64,000 bases of DNA, from positions 38,682,099-38,746,098 of the forward strand of contig CM038470.1 in NCBI GenBank assembly GCA_021464415.1. The letters are read 5' to 3'. Positions 13,238 to 25,574 of the stretch are shown in pieces. Position numbers and translations under genes: made by a program. Under the pieces are notes generated by a model. The model was not told the DNA's origin. It ran no database searches and was given only the letters and a program-made list of their open reading frames with translations. Position 1 is the stretch's first letter. Every line of letters begins with the position of its first letter. Origin of the DNA: Lonicera japonica (taxonomy: Eukaryota > Streptophyta > Magnoliopsida > Dipsacales > Caprifoliaceae).

Positions 13238-14689
13238 GGAACTATACAGAAACCGTCTTCTTCGTCCCTCACAGATTACTAGACAGATTAGAAAAATGGA
13301 ATTGAACAGCGAATATGCTATTTACATTTTAAACAACACCACAAAATTCAAATTCTAAGGAAATCACTATAATTAAAAAAGAAAAAAGAAAATAAAATAG
13401 CCATCGCAATTGTCTATAAAAACACACACATACACATATACTGCCTAGCTCCAATGAAGCAGACGCCTCATTCTAAGCGATAAAGTAGCCATCTCCGTTT
13501 GTGATCAATTAGTATGGTAGAGAAGATATCTATGCAATTATATATTGCCACCAAATTTCTTCCAAAACTACATACATAGATATATATATACATGATATTT
13601 TTTTTTAATAAAATTTGGGGAAAATTCATCTGAAAAGATCAACAATTTACCCTTCTATGGGTGTTCAAAGTAAACCCTTATCAGAGTCAAACTGTATATA
13701 CATAATAGACCAGTGGTATCTAAATCGAGTTGAGATAGAAGGGGAGCAATATATACCTAGTTTTTCATTCAGACTAAAAATCAGAGATCTGATTTGTTGT
13801 TGGATCTCAAAACCTGAAAGGAGGCAGAGAACACTGATCATTGCAAAAACCCTAGTAACCCTAGTAGATATTTATATACACCCACTGAGTTTGTTTTGGT
13901 AATAAATATAAGGGAGGGTATGATAATAATTTTACAAAAGTAGGGCACGGCCTAAATTGGGCTCCTGACCCGTCTTGGCATGGGTCCAGACCCAATCAGA
14001 TTTAGCCTTTGAGATCCTTGCATAGATTGCTACCATTTTAATGTTGTTTATTGAGAAAATTAAAATTAGCTTTTACAAGCGACCATATTTTTTTTTTATT
14101 TATTTTTTTTATATATTTTGGTTTATGACTTTTGGGTTGTAAATTTAAAATAAGAAAATGCCACTCCTTAAAAGGGATTATGGATATATTCATGCATAAC
14201 AATGTTACATAGCATTTTTTAGTTTCGCAGAACGAGCGTAACATTAAAAATGATTGAAATGCATGGTAATTGTATTTAGATTACATAGCACGGTATATGA
14301 TTGACTTCCGTTTGATCACATGTCTCAACTTTATTTACGTTAGATTGCATGCATGGTGCTTATGGTATTTAAAACGCAAGTTTAAATTCAATGCATTGTT
14401 CTTACACGCTTATTGATTTAAAGTGAAAGTATGTAGAGATGTATAGATAGTTGATGTTAGTATATTGCGACTAACTATTAGTTATTGTTAAGACCGCCAT
14501 GATAATTGGAAAATGCGTCAGTTTGCTAATTTGCAATCACATTAACAAATATTCAATTTATATAAGACTTCAACAAACTATTATTTGATTACACCTTTCC
14601 GATGCTATTCTTTCATATGTATATATATTCAGTTATTTTAACACTTTAGTTTATGCATATAGTGCAATTTACTCTATAGATTACAATTA

Positions 14690-15522
14690 CTTTTCTTCTC
14701 TTTGTACATGTGATGAAGAAGAACACTTCTACTAATTCAATTGAAACTCCTATTTCGTATATAATTTTCTCTCTCTAGATTCCTTTCTCTCTCTGTGTAG
14801 AAACTCCCATTATGTTTATTCTCTACACACTGACTTTGGTTCAGACCACTGGCCTCCTCTTCTCCCCATCTCCGCCACTCCAATATGAATACAGTAGCCA
14901 CCGCCGTCCTGACCGCTGCATCCCACCGTTCCCTAACATCGCCTCCCTTTTCCCTTGCCTTCTTTGCATCACCTTTTCCCTCTCTCTCGCTCTAAGGATC
15001 CATTTGTGTATGTACACTATTTGATTTGTAATTATATATACATCCATATATTACGCAAAAACCAAAGTTAAAACCCTAGTTATGAATGAATTTGTTCAAA
15101 TCAAGACATAATATGTCATTTATAAACAATTCTAGGGCTTGGAATTGAGCGATGTGGTACCGAATTTGAACTTGGGGGGTTGATTGGGGATGCAGATGGA
15201 GTTGCGGGGGATCCACCATGGACAGTGGGTATGGTGAAGGAGGTGATTGGAGGTAAGGTGGAGGTGGTCGGTGACGTAGTGAAGGGGGTATAGTGAAGGC
15301 AGTTTGAGTTTTTTCACTTTCGTTTGCTTAGGGATGAAGGATGGGGGTGGATTGAAGGGTATTTTGGGGCTTTTGGTAAAAATAAAAAGTCAACAAACGA
15401 TTTGACCAGATTTTGGATGGAAACCGTTCAAAATGGGGAACAAGGGTGCAATATGCTAAATTTTGGGTGCCGAAGTTAGTTATGGCACAATAAATGGGGG
15501 CCAAAAGCCAAATAACCCAAAT
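14690..15522. other. unclassified insert in tandem copy B; no gene seen
   Basis: The tandem unit is interrupted after CTCTATAGATTAC and resumes at AATATATTATGTGGTTTTG. About 200 bp of the unit, relative to copy A, is missing at this point. The insert has a CT-rich block (about 14760-15000) and a G-rich block around 15160-15300. The short frames at 14812-15024 and 15132-15317 are low-complexity and match no family I know. It looks like a degraded non-autonomous element, but no termini could be assigned. Confidence 0.45.
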
Positions 15523-17141
15523 AATATATTATGTGGTTTTGTTTTAGGTAAATGCTAGGTCTTAATTTATTTATTTAATTTTTTTCCTTTGCTATCATTT
15601 CCAACTATCTCTCTTCATGGCTATCCGTTTGCCTAACAAACATTGAAATGTGTTGTAATCACGGACAATTGCTAATAATCGTCAATAGTACAATTAGCAT
15701 GTGTGATGATAATAATAACGCTGTCATAATTATAAATAACCGTTCCAATCAATATCTTTTCCCAAACTATGGGAGATGAGACACATAAACTAATAGAAAC
15801 CAGTTTTAAATAACCCAAGTTATCAACCAAAATCTTTTCTAATGAATAACTTATTTATAGTGCTTATCAACCAAAATCTTAATAGATAGTTTAATTTTTA
15901 ATAATATTTCATTGTATAATTATTTTGATAAATAATCCCTTACATAAAGATCTAATATAAAAAAAGAATGGATTTTAGTTTATAACAGTATTAGTTCCAT
16001 TTATTTTTCTTATTTATAGTACTTTGATTTGCCAAAATTGACTAAGTTTTCGTTTTTGTGTAATCTCAAAGAAAAATAAAGAAATCATTTATGGAAAAAG
16101 ATTCAAATATGAAACTTATATATTAGCATGAACACAAAATAGTAAACTGGAAATGAGTCGAAAACCCCTCCATGAGAATGTTTTATGAGAAAAATTCTTG
16201 GAATAATATTTTTTTAGAATAAGTGCCTATTTTTATATCTTATTATTGTAGACTCCCTTTTTATCATTTGTGTTCTAAAATGAGACATTTCACTAAAATT
16301 GTGTTTTGTTTTGTGCGAACTTAACTTTGCACAAATTTGTGTTTTATGCAAACTTAACTTTGCAATCCAATTTTTTTTTTAAAAGATCTTTTGAAGAATT
16401 CTTTTTAAATATTTGGTATGCCTAAAGGACAAAAATGCTCTAAAAACGAAGACAAAAATTGAGTTAGTTGCCAAGTAAATGCCACATCAGCGTATTGGCG
16501 CCAACATGTTAGCCCCATGTTTAATTGTTGTTAACAATGTTAATGCCACATCAGATTGCCTTTAACGGTGTTACTACTTATGAGTGACTGATATATTGAC
16601 CAAAATGAAAACAACTAAAATGTAAACTATCAATTTTGTCGTAAAAAAAGTAGGATAATTGAAGTGTAAATGTAGAAGAGTACGTTGTATATTCTTGTAA
16701 TTAGCCATTATATTTAATTATATTATAGACATTGATGCAAGTTCAAGTCTCAATCTAAATCATGTCTGGATCGACCATCCAATACCTACTAATTTTGATA
16801 TCCTTTTAGTGCTAGATGTTTTCAGGGTTAGAATCAAATAAAGTCTCACAATTAATCTTCTTAAGAGTTTGAATCATATGATGCTACAAGTTGAAATTAT
16901 AAATTTTGCAGTCAAATTACAACATGTTACACTTGAAATTACAGAGTTTGCATTTAAGTCAAATTACAAGATGCTATACTTAACTTTACAAATTTTGCAT
17001 TCAAGGAAAACACTAAAACTAAAATTTTTCATTCAAGAAAAAAGGAAAAACTTGAACCAATGGTCCTCGAGTGTTTGACATGGATTCTACAAATTTGGAG
17101 TCAACTAGTCAGCTAGTTCATTCATTATTTTTTGTAAGAAG

Positions 17142-17293
17142 GGTCCTGTTAGACCTCTTCCCGATGACATCACCATCAAGATTCTTAGTAGATTCCCATT
17201 AGATTCCGCTTTAGAATGCCAAAGGTTGTGTAGAAAGTGGCAGCCCCCCAGCAATTCTGGTGAACGAAACTCTACATTGGATGGTCAACTGTA
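17142..17293 (+). pseudogene. F-box domain relic, copy B
   Basis: The plus strand reads RPLPDDITIKILSRFPLDSA then LECQRLCRKWQ, a good match to the N-terminal half of an F-box, including the LPDD start and the terminal K-W. The frame ends in TAA at about 17293 after roughly 50 codons, so no substrate-binding region remains. The counterpart at 11404 carries a frameshift. It is a truncated F-box gene duplicated with the segment. Copy C has lost this part. Confidence 0.65.
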
Positions 17294-17589
17294 ACAAAGT
17301 CGACCAAAATTTGGTTCTTCCAATTGGCGGTTGCCATTCTTCCACCAAGTTTAGCAAACTTAGCTGGGTACATAAAAATACATACACAGCCATTAATAAA
17401 CACTCAATATTCATTTCACCATAAATTTCCTTTTAGCATGGCGTTTTCCATTCCATAAAGTTTTTGCAACGCCACTTAATGTGACACCAAAAAACTGCCG
17501 ATAGGCCAACCCATAAAGTCATACGGGACGGTTTATGTAGTCTTTAGGGCAGCTATTTCTGTCCCAGAAGCATATTTTTCTTGAAGTAC

Positions 17590-17683
17590 CTTTTGAATAC
17601 TTCATCATAATTGATTGAAATATCATGAACAACGACTTGAGTACTGTTTCAAAAGTTTTTACATCACTTGAGAAAGCAGCAAC
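17590..17683 (-). pseudogene. exon relic of an unrecognised tandem gene, copy B
   Basis: The minus strand gives, after a CAG acceptor, VAAFSSDVKTFETVLKSL then FMIFQSIMMKYSK, followed by GTACTTC as a donor-like site. It is open in this copy and interrupted in copy A. An amphipathic helix is plausible. No family is recognised. The related LALEERF exon of this copy (17908-17986) has lost its acceptor AG, so the gene is probably dead. Confidence 0.4.
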
Positions 17684-17907
17684 CTGTCGAAAAAAATAGA
17701 AGGACATTTTATTTGTAAAGTTATAAAAATTATGATACTGAGTGACAAATAAAGAACAAAGACTTCCATAAACATTTTGACAAGAAGTTTATCTACATAA
17801 ATACAAGACTATGAGTCCAATATATAGCTGAGCACAATATTGATGGCAAACAAGTGTTAATTTAGAATTAATTGGAAGATCTTTTCATGGTAAGATTTGA
17901 CACTCAC

Positions 17908-17986
17908 GCAAACACGCCCTGATTCATCAAAGAAGTAGATATGGATTTAGCAGCAAATCTATACAAGAACCTCTCTTCTAATGCCA
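17908..17986 (-). pseudogene. LALEERF exon relic, copy B
   Basis: Reads LALEERFLYRFAAKSIST then SLMNQG on the minus strand, with a GTGAGTG donor as in copy A. The acceptor is CTAAAAC rather than CTAAAAG, so splicing would fail at this position. Frame conservation with copy A suggests former coding sequence. Confidence 0.4.
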
Positions 17987-18379
17987 AGTTTTAGTTTTGA
18001 TAAATATCCGTGCGACGATATAGCAAATAGTTTAATTGTGCACAAAACATAGGCTAAAAGAAATACGAAATTAAGGAGTATTGTGTTCGTATATTTTTTG
18101 AATCATTTTTGCTTCTATGAAATTGACAATTTAGTTAGTTTTCAAGTGGTAAACAGCATGAAATTGGATTTTAACATTTTCAATGAAAGTATATATATAT
18201 TCAAATTCATAAAAGCAAGTACACAAATGAATTTCAACAAACAGGGCTGGACATAGCTTCAGTGTTTACAAATCAGGAACTAATAGAAGTAAAAAGTCCT
18301 AAACATCTACAGAAATCATCGAATAATGATTTATTTTTTCAGGTGAAAATAAAAACATAAGAGAAGCGGTGATATCTAC

Positions 18380-18439
18380 CCCATTTTTAGAGATCCAGAG
18401 TGCGCTGGAGTAGTCCTCCGCCCCGTCTTCGTCACCCAT
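18380..18439 (-). pseudogene. candidate first exon of the unrecognised tandem gene, copy B
   Basis: Twenty codons starting MGDEDGAEDYSSAL, ending at GTAGAT as in copy A. The position relative to the other two exon relics is the same as in copy A. Confidence 0.4.
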
Positions 18440-20339
18440 GGTGCTATAATATATAGAAATGGTGTTCTTCTTCCCTGCACAGATCAGAAAAAGTCAAACT
18501 AAAAAGCGAATATGCTATTTACATTTAAACAACACCAAAAAATTCAAATTCTAAGGAAATAATAATTACAACAACAACATCAGAGAAAAATAGCCATCTT
18601 AATTGCATATATAAACACACACACATATACACGCATCTACTGCCTAGTTCCAAAGAAGCAGACACTTCATTTTTAAGGGATACAAGGTTGAATTTGTGAT
18701 AAAATATGGTAGACACGATATCTATGCAATTATATATCGCCACCAAATTTCTGTCAAAAATACACACACAGACACACATATATATATTGGACAAATTTTT
18801 AATGAAATTTGGGGAAAATTCATCTAAAAAGCTCAACAATTTAACCCCTCGTATATAATAGACCAATGGTACCTAAATTGAATGAATCAAGTGGATATAG
18901 AAGGGGAGCTATATATACATACCTAGTTTTTCGTTCAGACAAAAAATCAGAGATCTGATTTGTTGTCAGATCCCAAAAACTGAAAGCGGGCAGAGAACAC
19001 TGATTGGAAAAACCCTAGCAATACGACATTTATATTCACCCAGTGAGTTTGTTTCGGTAATAAATATGTGGGAGGGTATGATAATAATTTATTAATTTTA
19101 CAAAAGTAGGGCACTGCATAAATTGGGCTCCTTACCCATCTTAGCATGGGCTAGACCCTACCAGATTTAGCCTTTGAGAGCCTTGCATAAATTGCTACCA
19201 TTTTAATTTTATTTATTGAGAAAAATAAAATTAGTTTTTAATTACAAGCGAACATATTTTTTTTTTCTTTTTATTTATTTTTATATACATTTTGGTTTAT
19301 AACTTTTGGGTTGTAAATTTAAAATTAAAAAATGCCATTCCTTAAAAGGGATTATAGATATATTCATGTATAACAATGTTACATAGCATTTTTTTAGTTT
19401 TGCAAAACGAGCGTAACATTAAAAATGATTGAAATGCACCGTAATTTTATTTAGATTGCATAGCACTTGTATATGATTGACTTTTGTTTAATCACATGCC
19501 TCAACATTGTTTATGTTAAATTGCATGTTGCGTATGGTATTTAAAACGAAGTTTAAATTCAATGCATCGTTCTTATGCGCTTATTGCTTTGAAGTGAAAG
19601 TTTGTAAAGATATGTAGATAGTTGATGTTAGTATGTTACGACTAAGTATTAGTTACTGTTAATAGCGCCATGATAATTGAAAAACGCGTCAGTTTACTAA
19701 CTTGCAATCAGCTCAACAAATATTCAATTTATATAAGACTTCAACAAACTACTCTTTGATATACCTTGCCGATTCCATTCTTTGATATACGTATATATTA
19801 CAATTTATTTAATACTTACGATTTTATCCATAGATTATTAGAGGTCAATGTGGATATCGAGGCTACAATTTTAGTAGGAATTAACTTTTATTAATGAAAT
19901 AAATGTAATATTTTATTTTAGGTAACTTCCAACATCTATTAAACAAATAATTATGTGGTTTTGTTTTAGGTAAGTGATAAACCTTTTCTTCTTTTTTTCC
20001 TTTCTATCCATTTCCATCTATCTCGTTCTTCTTTTCCATTTTTTGAATAAATGGCAGTCCCTTGGCCTTACAAGCATTGAAATGCATTCTAATCACGGAC
20101 AATTGCTAATATTCGTCAATAGTACAATTAGTATGTGTGATGATATTACGAAGGCTGTCATAAGCATAAATAACTTGTATAAACATTGATAGCAATGGGG
20201 GCGTAACATTAGGCTTTTCTCTTTTCAACCCTTTTTTACGTATTTTACATAAACTTAATTTGTTCAATCACTGTTTATACATCTTAATTAAAGATTATGA
20301 AAGACGGCGCATACTGGCTCTTTAGCCTTTTTTTGTTTT

Positions 20340-22240
20340 TTAAAGGTAAATCGGAAACCATTAAATAAGAGAAGAATCAGTTAGGAAGGGAGGCAACAAA
20401 AACTCCGGAGCCTCCTCCATCCAAGACCCGAAATCTGACACAACTTTTGCTTGCTTAGCAAGACAGTGGGTGACTTCTTTGCCGCTACGCCTAACAAAAG
20501 ACCAATTACAAGATCTAAATATATGAGCTTCTCGATGAATATCATCTAAAATATGACTAAACGAACCAACAAAATTGACACTATTTTTTAACTAAATTGA
20601 TAACCTGATGCGCATCTCCCTCAATATCAACATTAAAAAAACCACAATCTCGGGCGAAACGGATAGCGTTAAGAGCAGCAATAGATTCTACACCCGATGG
20701 GCTCATGGTAGGAGAGATATACTTTGATAAGCCTGCCATAAACCCAGCTTCTACATTTCTGATGTCGACACCAACCTCGATCTCATTCGAGTCATGAAAT
20801 GTGGCCGGATCAAAGTTAACTTTGTATTTACCTTCTAACGGGGGAAGCCAACGATGCAGGGGGGAACATAAGTCAGTTGGAGAGGATTGGGCTTCACGGA
20901 AACGAGAGAGAAAATTCTTTGCTGCATATGCTATGAAATCTGAATCCCTCGATACACCCTAAAAAACTGAGCAATTACAGTTATACCATATTTGTCACAT
21001 ACAGACCTCTACTAAATCTTGATTATTCAGGCTTAAGGATCCCACAAAAGAGAACCCCAAATCTGAAGAGCCCCAGCTATGGGAGTCAAAACTCAAAGTA
21101 TCCAAGCCACATGCTAGTAGTGAACAGTGAGCCACCTCATACTTAAAAAGCATGTGCACAGTATCTTCACTAAAAAAATTACGCATTGGGCATTCATCAA
21201 GAACAGTGATGTCATAAGGCTTAGATTAATTCTAGTAGGAAGTGAATTCGTAGCCACACACCACAAAAAAGTCAGACCTTGTTTGGAACATGAATTTTCC
21301 AAATACTACTATATATAAGTAAATTATTAGGAAGAGATGATATTATTGTTAGAAATGACACCCGGAGCATTGGTCTAAAAACCCTTCAGGAGATTTTAAC
21401 CGCTTTTTTGTAGAATATTGACCATCCGGTGAATAGTGCCATACCAATTGATCGGGATTATTACGGCTGCCAAGAACAATGCTAAGACTCGCTTCAACTT
21501 CCATTTGCGGGAACAAACGATGATCGTAGATTCATTCCACGTCTCCGCCACACTCAAGAACAACGTGTTAACAGTTGCAAATTTTGATTGTCCATACATT
21601 ACGAAGAGACATTGAAACCCGATAAATTCGGCACCCATTTATCATTACGAATGTTGTGGGATACCCCAGATCCAATGCGCCATCCAATACCGAGCTCTAA
21701 AACTTGTCTCGCTTGCCAAATGCCGCTCCACACAAAGGATGGCAAAGATCCAGAACTTGCCTCCCAAAAAGATACGTTAGCGAAATACTTAGCTTTAAAA
21801 ATGCGACCAGATAGTGAAGAATGGCATTGAACAATCCTCTAAGCTTCCTTTGCTAGGAGAGCCCAATTTAATATTTTAAATCCCGAAAATCGAGTCCTCC
21901 ATTAGCTTTGGCCCAGCATAGTTTATCCCAACCTACCCAATGAATTTTCCTTTTGTGCTCAATCTGACCCCACCAAAATCGACTAATAAGGGCCTCTATA
22001 TCATTGCATAATGAATCCGGAAGTTTAAAACAACTCATACCATAAGTTGGAACTATTTGCGCCACTGACTTTATCAAAACATCTTTACCGACTTTAGATA
22101 AAACCTTCCCTTTCCAACCGTTAATTTTTGCCCAGACCCTATTCGGAATACTACCGAACACTTCCTTTTGGGACTTTCCAACAACCATGGGGAGACCCAA
22201 GTACATATCATGATTTTCCACTTCTTTCACACCTATAAAA
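20340..22240 (-). mobile_element. LINE (non-LTR retrotransposon), 5'-truncated, decayed
   Basis: Minus strand. The thumb and C-terminal part of a plant LINE reverse transcriptase lie at 21868-22230, with the motif YLGLPMVVGKSQKEVFGSI, then WKGKVLSKVGKDVLIKSVAQ and a RFWWG stretch. Next come frameshifted remains of the connection and zinc-binding reverse-transcriptase segment (about 21000-21860). An RNase H-like domain follows (about 20580-20960, KYKVNFDPATF and VESIAALNAIRFAR). A T-rich run just left of 20340 would be the poly-A tail. The catalytic YADD part is missing, as expected from 5' truncation. It sits in tandem copy C, where about 3.3 kb of the unit is absent, so insertion went with a target deletion or later recombination. 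Confidence 0.8.
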
Positions 22241-22301
22241 AAACATAGAAATACATAGTTAAAGCAGACTAGAAAAAGAACAAAAGAGAAGTGGTGATAA
22301 C

Positions 22302-22364
22302 CCCATATTTAGAGATCTTGAGTGAGACGGAAAAGTAGTCCTCTGCCCCGTCTTCATTACCCAT
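22302..22364 (-). pseudogene. candidate first exon of the unrecognised tandem gene, copy C
   Basis: Twenty-one codons starting MGNEDGAEDYFSVSL, ending in a GTTATC donor-like site. The downstream exons of this copy are missing because the LINE occupies the region to the left. Confidence 0.35.
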
Positions 22365-24247
22365 AGAGCGATACATAAACCATCTTCTTCGTCCTTACAC
22401 AGATTAAAAAGTCAAATTAAAGAGCGAATATGCTATTTACATTTTAAACAACACCACAAAATTCAAATTATAAGGAAATCATTACAATAAAAAAAAATGC
22501 ACACACACAGAGGAAAAAATAGCCATCTCAATTGTATATATAAATATACACGCATACATTCTAGCTCCAAAGAAGAAGACTCCTAGTTTTTAAGGGATAC
22601 ATGGCTGAATTTGTGATAAAGTATGCTAGAGATGATATCTATGCAATTAGATACCACCACCAAATTTCTTCCAAAAATACATACATATATATATAATCGA
22701 CAATTTTTTTAATAAAATTTGGGAAAAATTCATTTATAAAGCTCAACAATTTACCCCTCGTATGGGTGTTGAAAGTAAACGCTTATTAGAATTAAGTAAA
22801 CTCCGATCAAAATTAGACTGTATATTTATAAAGACCAGTAGTAACTAAATCGAATGAATCAAGTTGAGATAGAAGGGGAGCTATATACCTAGTTTTTCAT
22901 TCAGACTAAAAATCAGAGGTCTGATTTGTTGGATCTGAAAAACTGAAATGAGGCAGAGAGCACTGATTGCAAAAACCATAGTAACCCTACTACATATTTA
23001 TATACACCCACTGAGTGTGTTTTGGTAATAAATATAAGGGAGGGTATGATAATAATTTAGAAAAGTAGGGCACAGCCTAAATTGGGCCCGTAACCCATCT
23101 TGTCATGTGTCCAGACCCAATAAGATTTAGCCTTTAAGATCCTTGCATAAATTGCTACCATTTTAATTTTATTTATTGAAAAAAAAAAATTAGCTTTTAT
23201 AAGCAAACATAACTCTTGATTTTGATTTATAACTTTAAAATTAAAAAAAAAACCTTTCTTCAAAAGGGATTATGGAGATATTGATGTATAAAAACAAAAT
23301 ATTTAAATAGGAGTACACAAATGTTACAGAGCATTTTTCTTTTGCTGGACGAACATAACAATAAAATTGATTGTTATGGTAATTTTATTTAATTTACATA
23401 GCATAGTGTATGTTTGACTTCCATTTGATCACATGCTTCAATTTATTGTCTAACTTCTCACACAAATCAATTTTTTTTTCTTATCATTTTCCATGTTTTT
23501 ATTATAGAAAAAAAGGAGGAGAATTCATGCTCCTGTCAGCATATTACCTAGAGATGATAAAGGATCATATCTAATTTAAGAGGTTTTATGTTCAAATCGG
23601 GTCTGGAATGTAGGCTTATTTTAAAAAAAAAAAATAAAATAAAATTATCTCATGCCTGTATTTCCGTAGGTGAATTATATTCGGTGATTAAAAGGCATAT
23701 AAGAAAAAAATATATAAAAATATTTTATTGATCATTCGGACCTTTCCATTCATAAATGTATGTGGATTACAACTCAGGACCTTTTAAGTTAGTCTTATAA
23801 ACGACTTGCTCTTTAGTGAGCATTATACTAGTCTACATCTATCCAAATATCTTTTTAAATGAATGAAGTAGGTTAAGAAATTACATTTGGGATGGTGGAT
23901 CAAGATTTCTCTAAAATACAAATACTGAAATACATATATATGTTTTAAAAAGATATATAATTTATTTTTCGCCATGTACCTTTGCTATAGATCATCCTTC
24001 ATGGTAACTTTGTTTACATTAGATTGCATGGTGTCTATGGAAATTAAAACGCAAGTTTAAATTCAATCCATCGTTCTTACACGCTTATTGCTTTGTAGCG
24101 AAACTTTGTAAAGAGATATGTAGAGAGTTGATGTTAGTATATTATGACTAAGTATTAGTTATTGTTAAGACCACCATGACAGTTGTAAAATGCGTCACTT
24201 TGCTTTATAGTATATTATGACTTTGATATACCTTGACAAATCAATTC

Positions 24248-25574
24248 GTGGCAATTGGGCATAACGGCTCATTCCAATAATAACATAATTATAAAGGACA
24301 CTTACAAATTAGCTGTGTAAATTAAGGACATTGTACAAAAAATACACTAAAACCCCTTCCTTATAACATCTCACGTCTCATTAGAATTTGTGCTAAACAG
24401 ATTTAGCACCATGACAACAACCAGAAGGTGCTAAATGCATTTAGCAACACCTGTCAACACACATGGAAACAGCCAGAAGGTACTAAATGTGTTTAGTACC
24501 ACAACTAGAAGGTACTAAATTCATTTAGCGTCACCTATTAACACGCATGACAATAACCAGAAGGTGCTAAATACATTTGGCACCAGCTGTCAACACAGAT
24601 GACAACAACTAGAAGGTGATAAATGCATTTAGCACCACATGTCAACACAGATGACAACAACTAGAAGGTGCTAAATGCATTTAGCACCACCAAAAGGTGC
24701 TAAATGTGTTTAGCACTACCTGTCAACACACATTACAACAACCAGAAGGTGCTAAATGTGTTTATCACCACTTGTCAACACACATTACAACAATTAGAAT
24801 GTGCTAAATGCATTTAGCACCACCTGTCAACACACATGACAACAACCAGAAGGTGATAAATAGTTTTAGGACCAATACAAAACATAAAACAACAAAATTA
24901 ATGAGATCTTCATCCACTAAATTTATTTATATGTATATATATGGATCAATGTAGGGTTCATCTAAAAAAAAGAGTTACGATCATATTTTATTTTATTTTT
25001 GTCAAATCTCGCTGGACTGTCAAAATTGGTCAATTTCGATAGCAAAATGACCTCTAATTGTCTTTATTTGTTAAGTAATTGTAATAACATTGTCTTCCAA
25101 AAAACATATCCAAAAATTAGCACAATCCAACGGTTCAATCAAAAGTTATATATGTTTTATGATTGCACCTGTAGAAAAGAAGAAGAAGATGATGAGAACG
25201 GCGATACGATCAGAGAGTTGGGGGGTGGTGGTGGTGGAAGAGGTGAGATCGTTGGTAAGACATAAAGGAATATTTGATGGTTGAATGGGAATCTAGGGAG
25301 AGAGATGAGGTATTGGAAGTGTTGGTACGGGAGGAGGAGCAAATTGATTCACCATTACTGTAGCAAAAAGTGTCTATGATAAGAGATGTTTATATTAGGG
25401 GTATTTTTGTCCATCAACATTTATCATTTTCCTTAAAATAAATTAATATTATGAAAAGTGTCCTTATTGTAAAACTAAATTATGAAATTAGTACTACTTC
25501 CCTTTATCAAACATGAGTCCGTCCTTAGAGTTATAAAACAATAAGAATTGAGGCCCTATAACCCATTATCTCAT
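24248..25574. mobile_element. non-autonomous DNA element of unknown family carrying a palindromic minisatellite
   Basis: This 1.33 kb segment interrupts the junction of tandem copies C and D and is flanked by TCAATTC at 24241-24247 and 25575-25581, a likely 7-bp target-site duplication. Near each end are AAGGACACTT and AAGTGTCCTT blocks in inverted orientation (about 24296 and 25455). No transposase is visible. The short frames at 24999-25265 and 25090-25284 are low-complexity (acidic or glycine runs) and are not regarded as genes. A 7-8 bp duplication would suit hAT or Mutator-like families, but the termini do not decide this. Confidence 0.5.
24390..24870. repeat. minisatellite with a palindromic core, about 8-9 units
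   Basis: Units of roughly 35-65 bp repeat the order CCAGAAGGTGCTAAATG, CATTTAGCACC, then TGTCAACACACATGACAACAA. In the best units GGTGCTAAATG is directly followed by its exact reverse complement, making a perfect 22-bp palindrome. Other units differ by single changes (for example TGTGTTTAG). Repeated hairpins near the ends are typical of several plant DNA transposons. Confidence 0.85.

Noticed and set aside
14812..15047. Overlapping sense and antisense small frames
   Set aside because: CT-rich and GA-rich composition leaves both strands open; no domain or codon signal.
24390..24870. CRISPR-like array
   Set aside because: The repeats are diverged, the spacers are themselves repeated, and the setting is plant transposon DNA.
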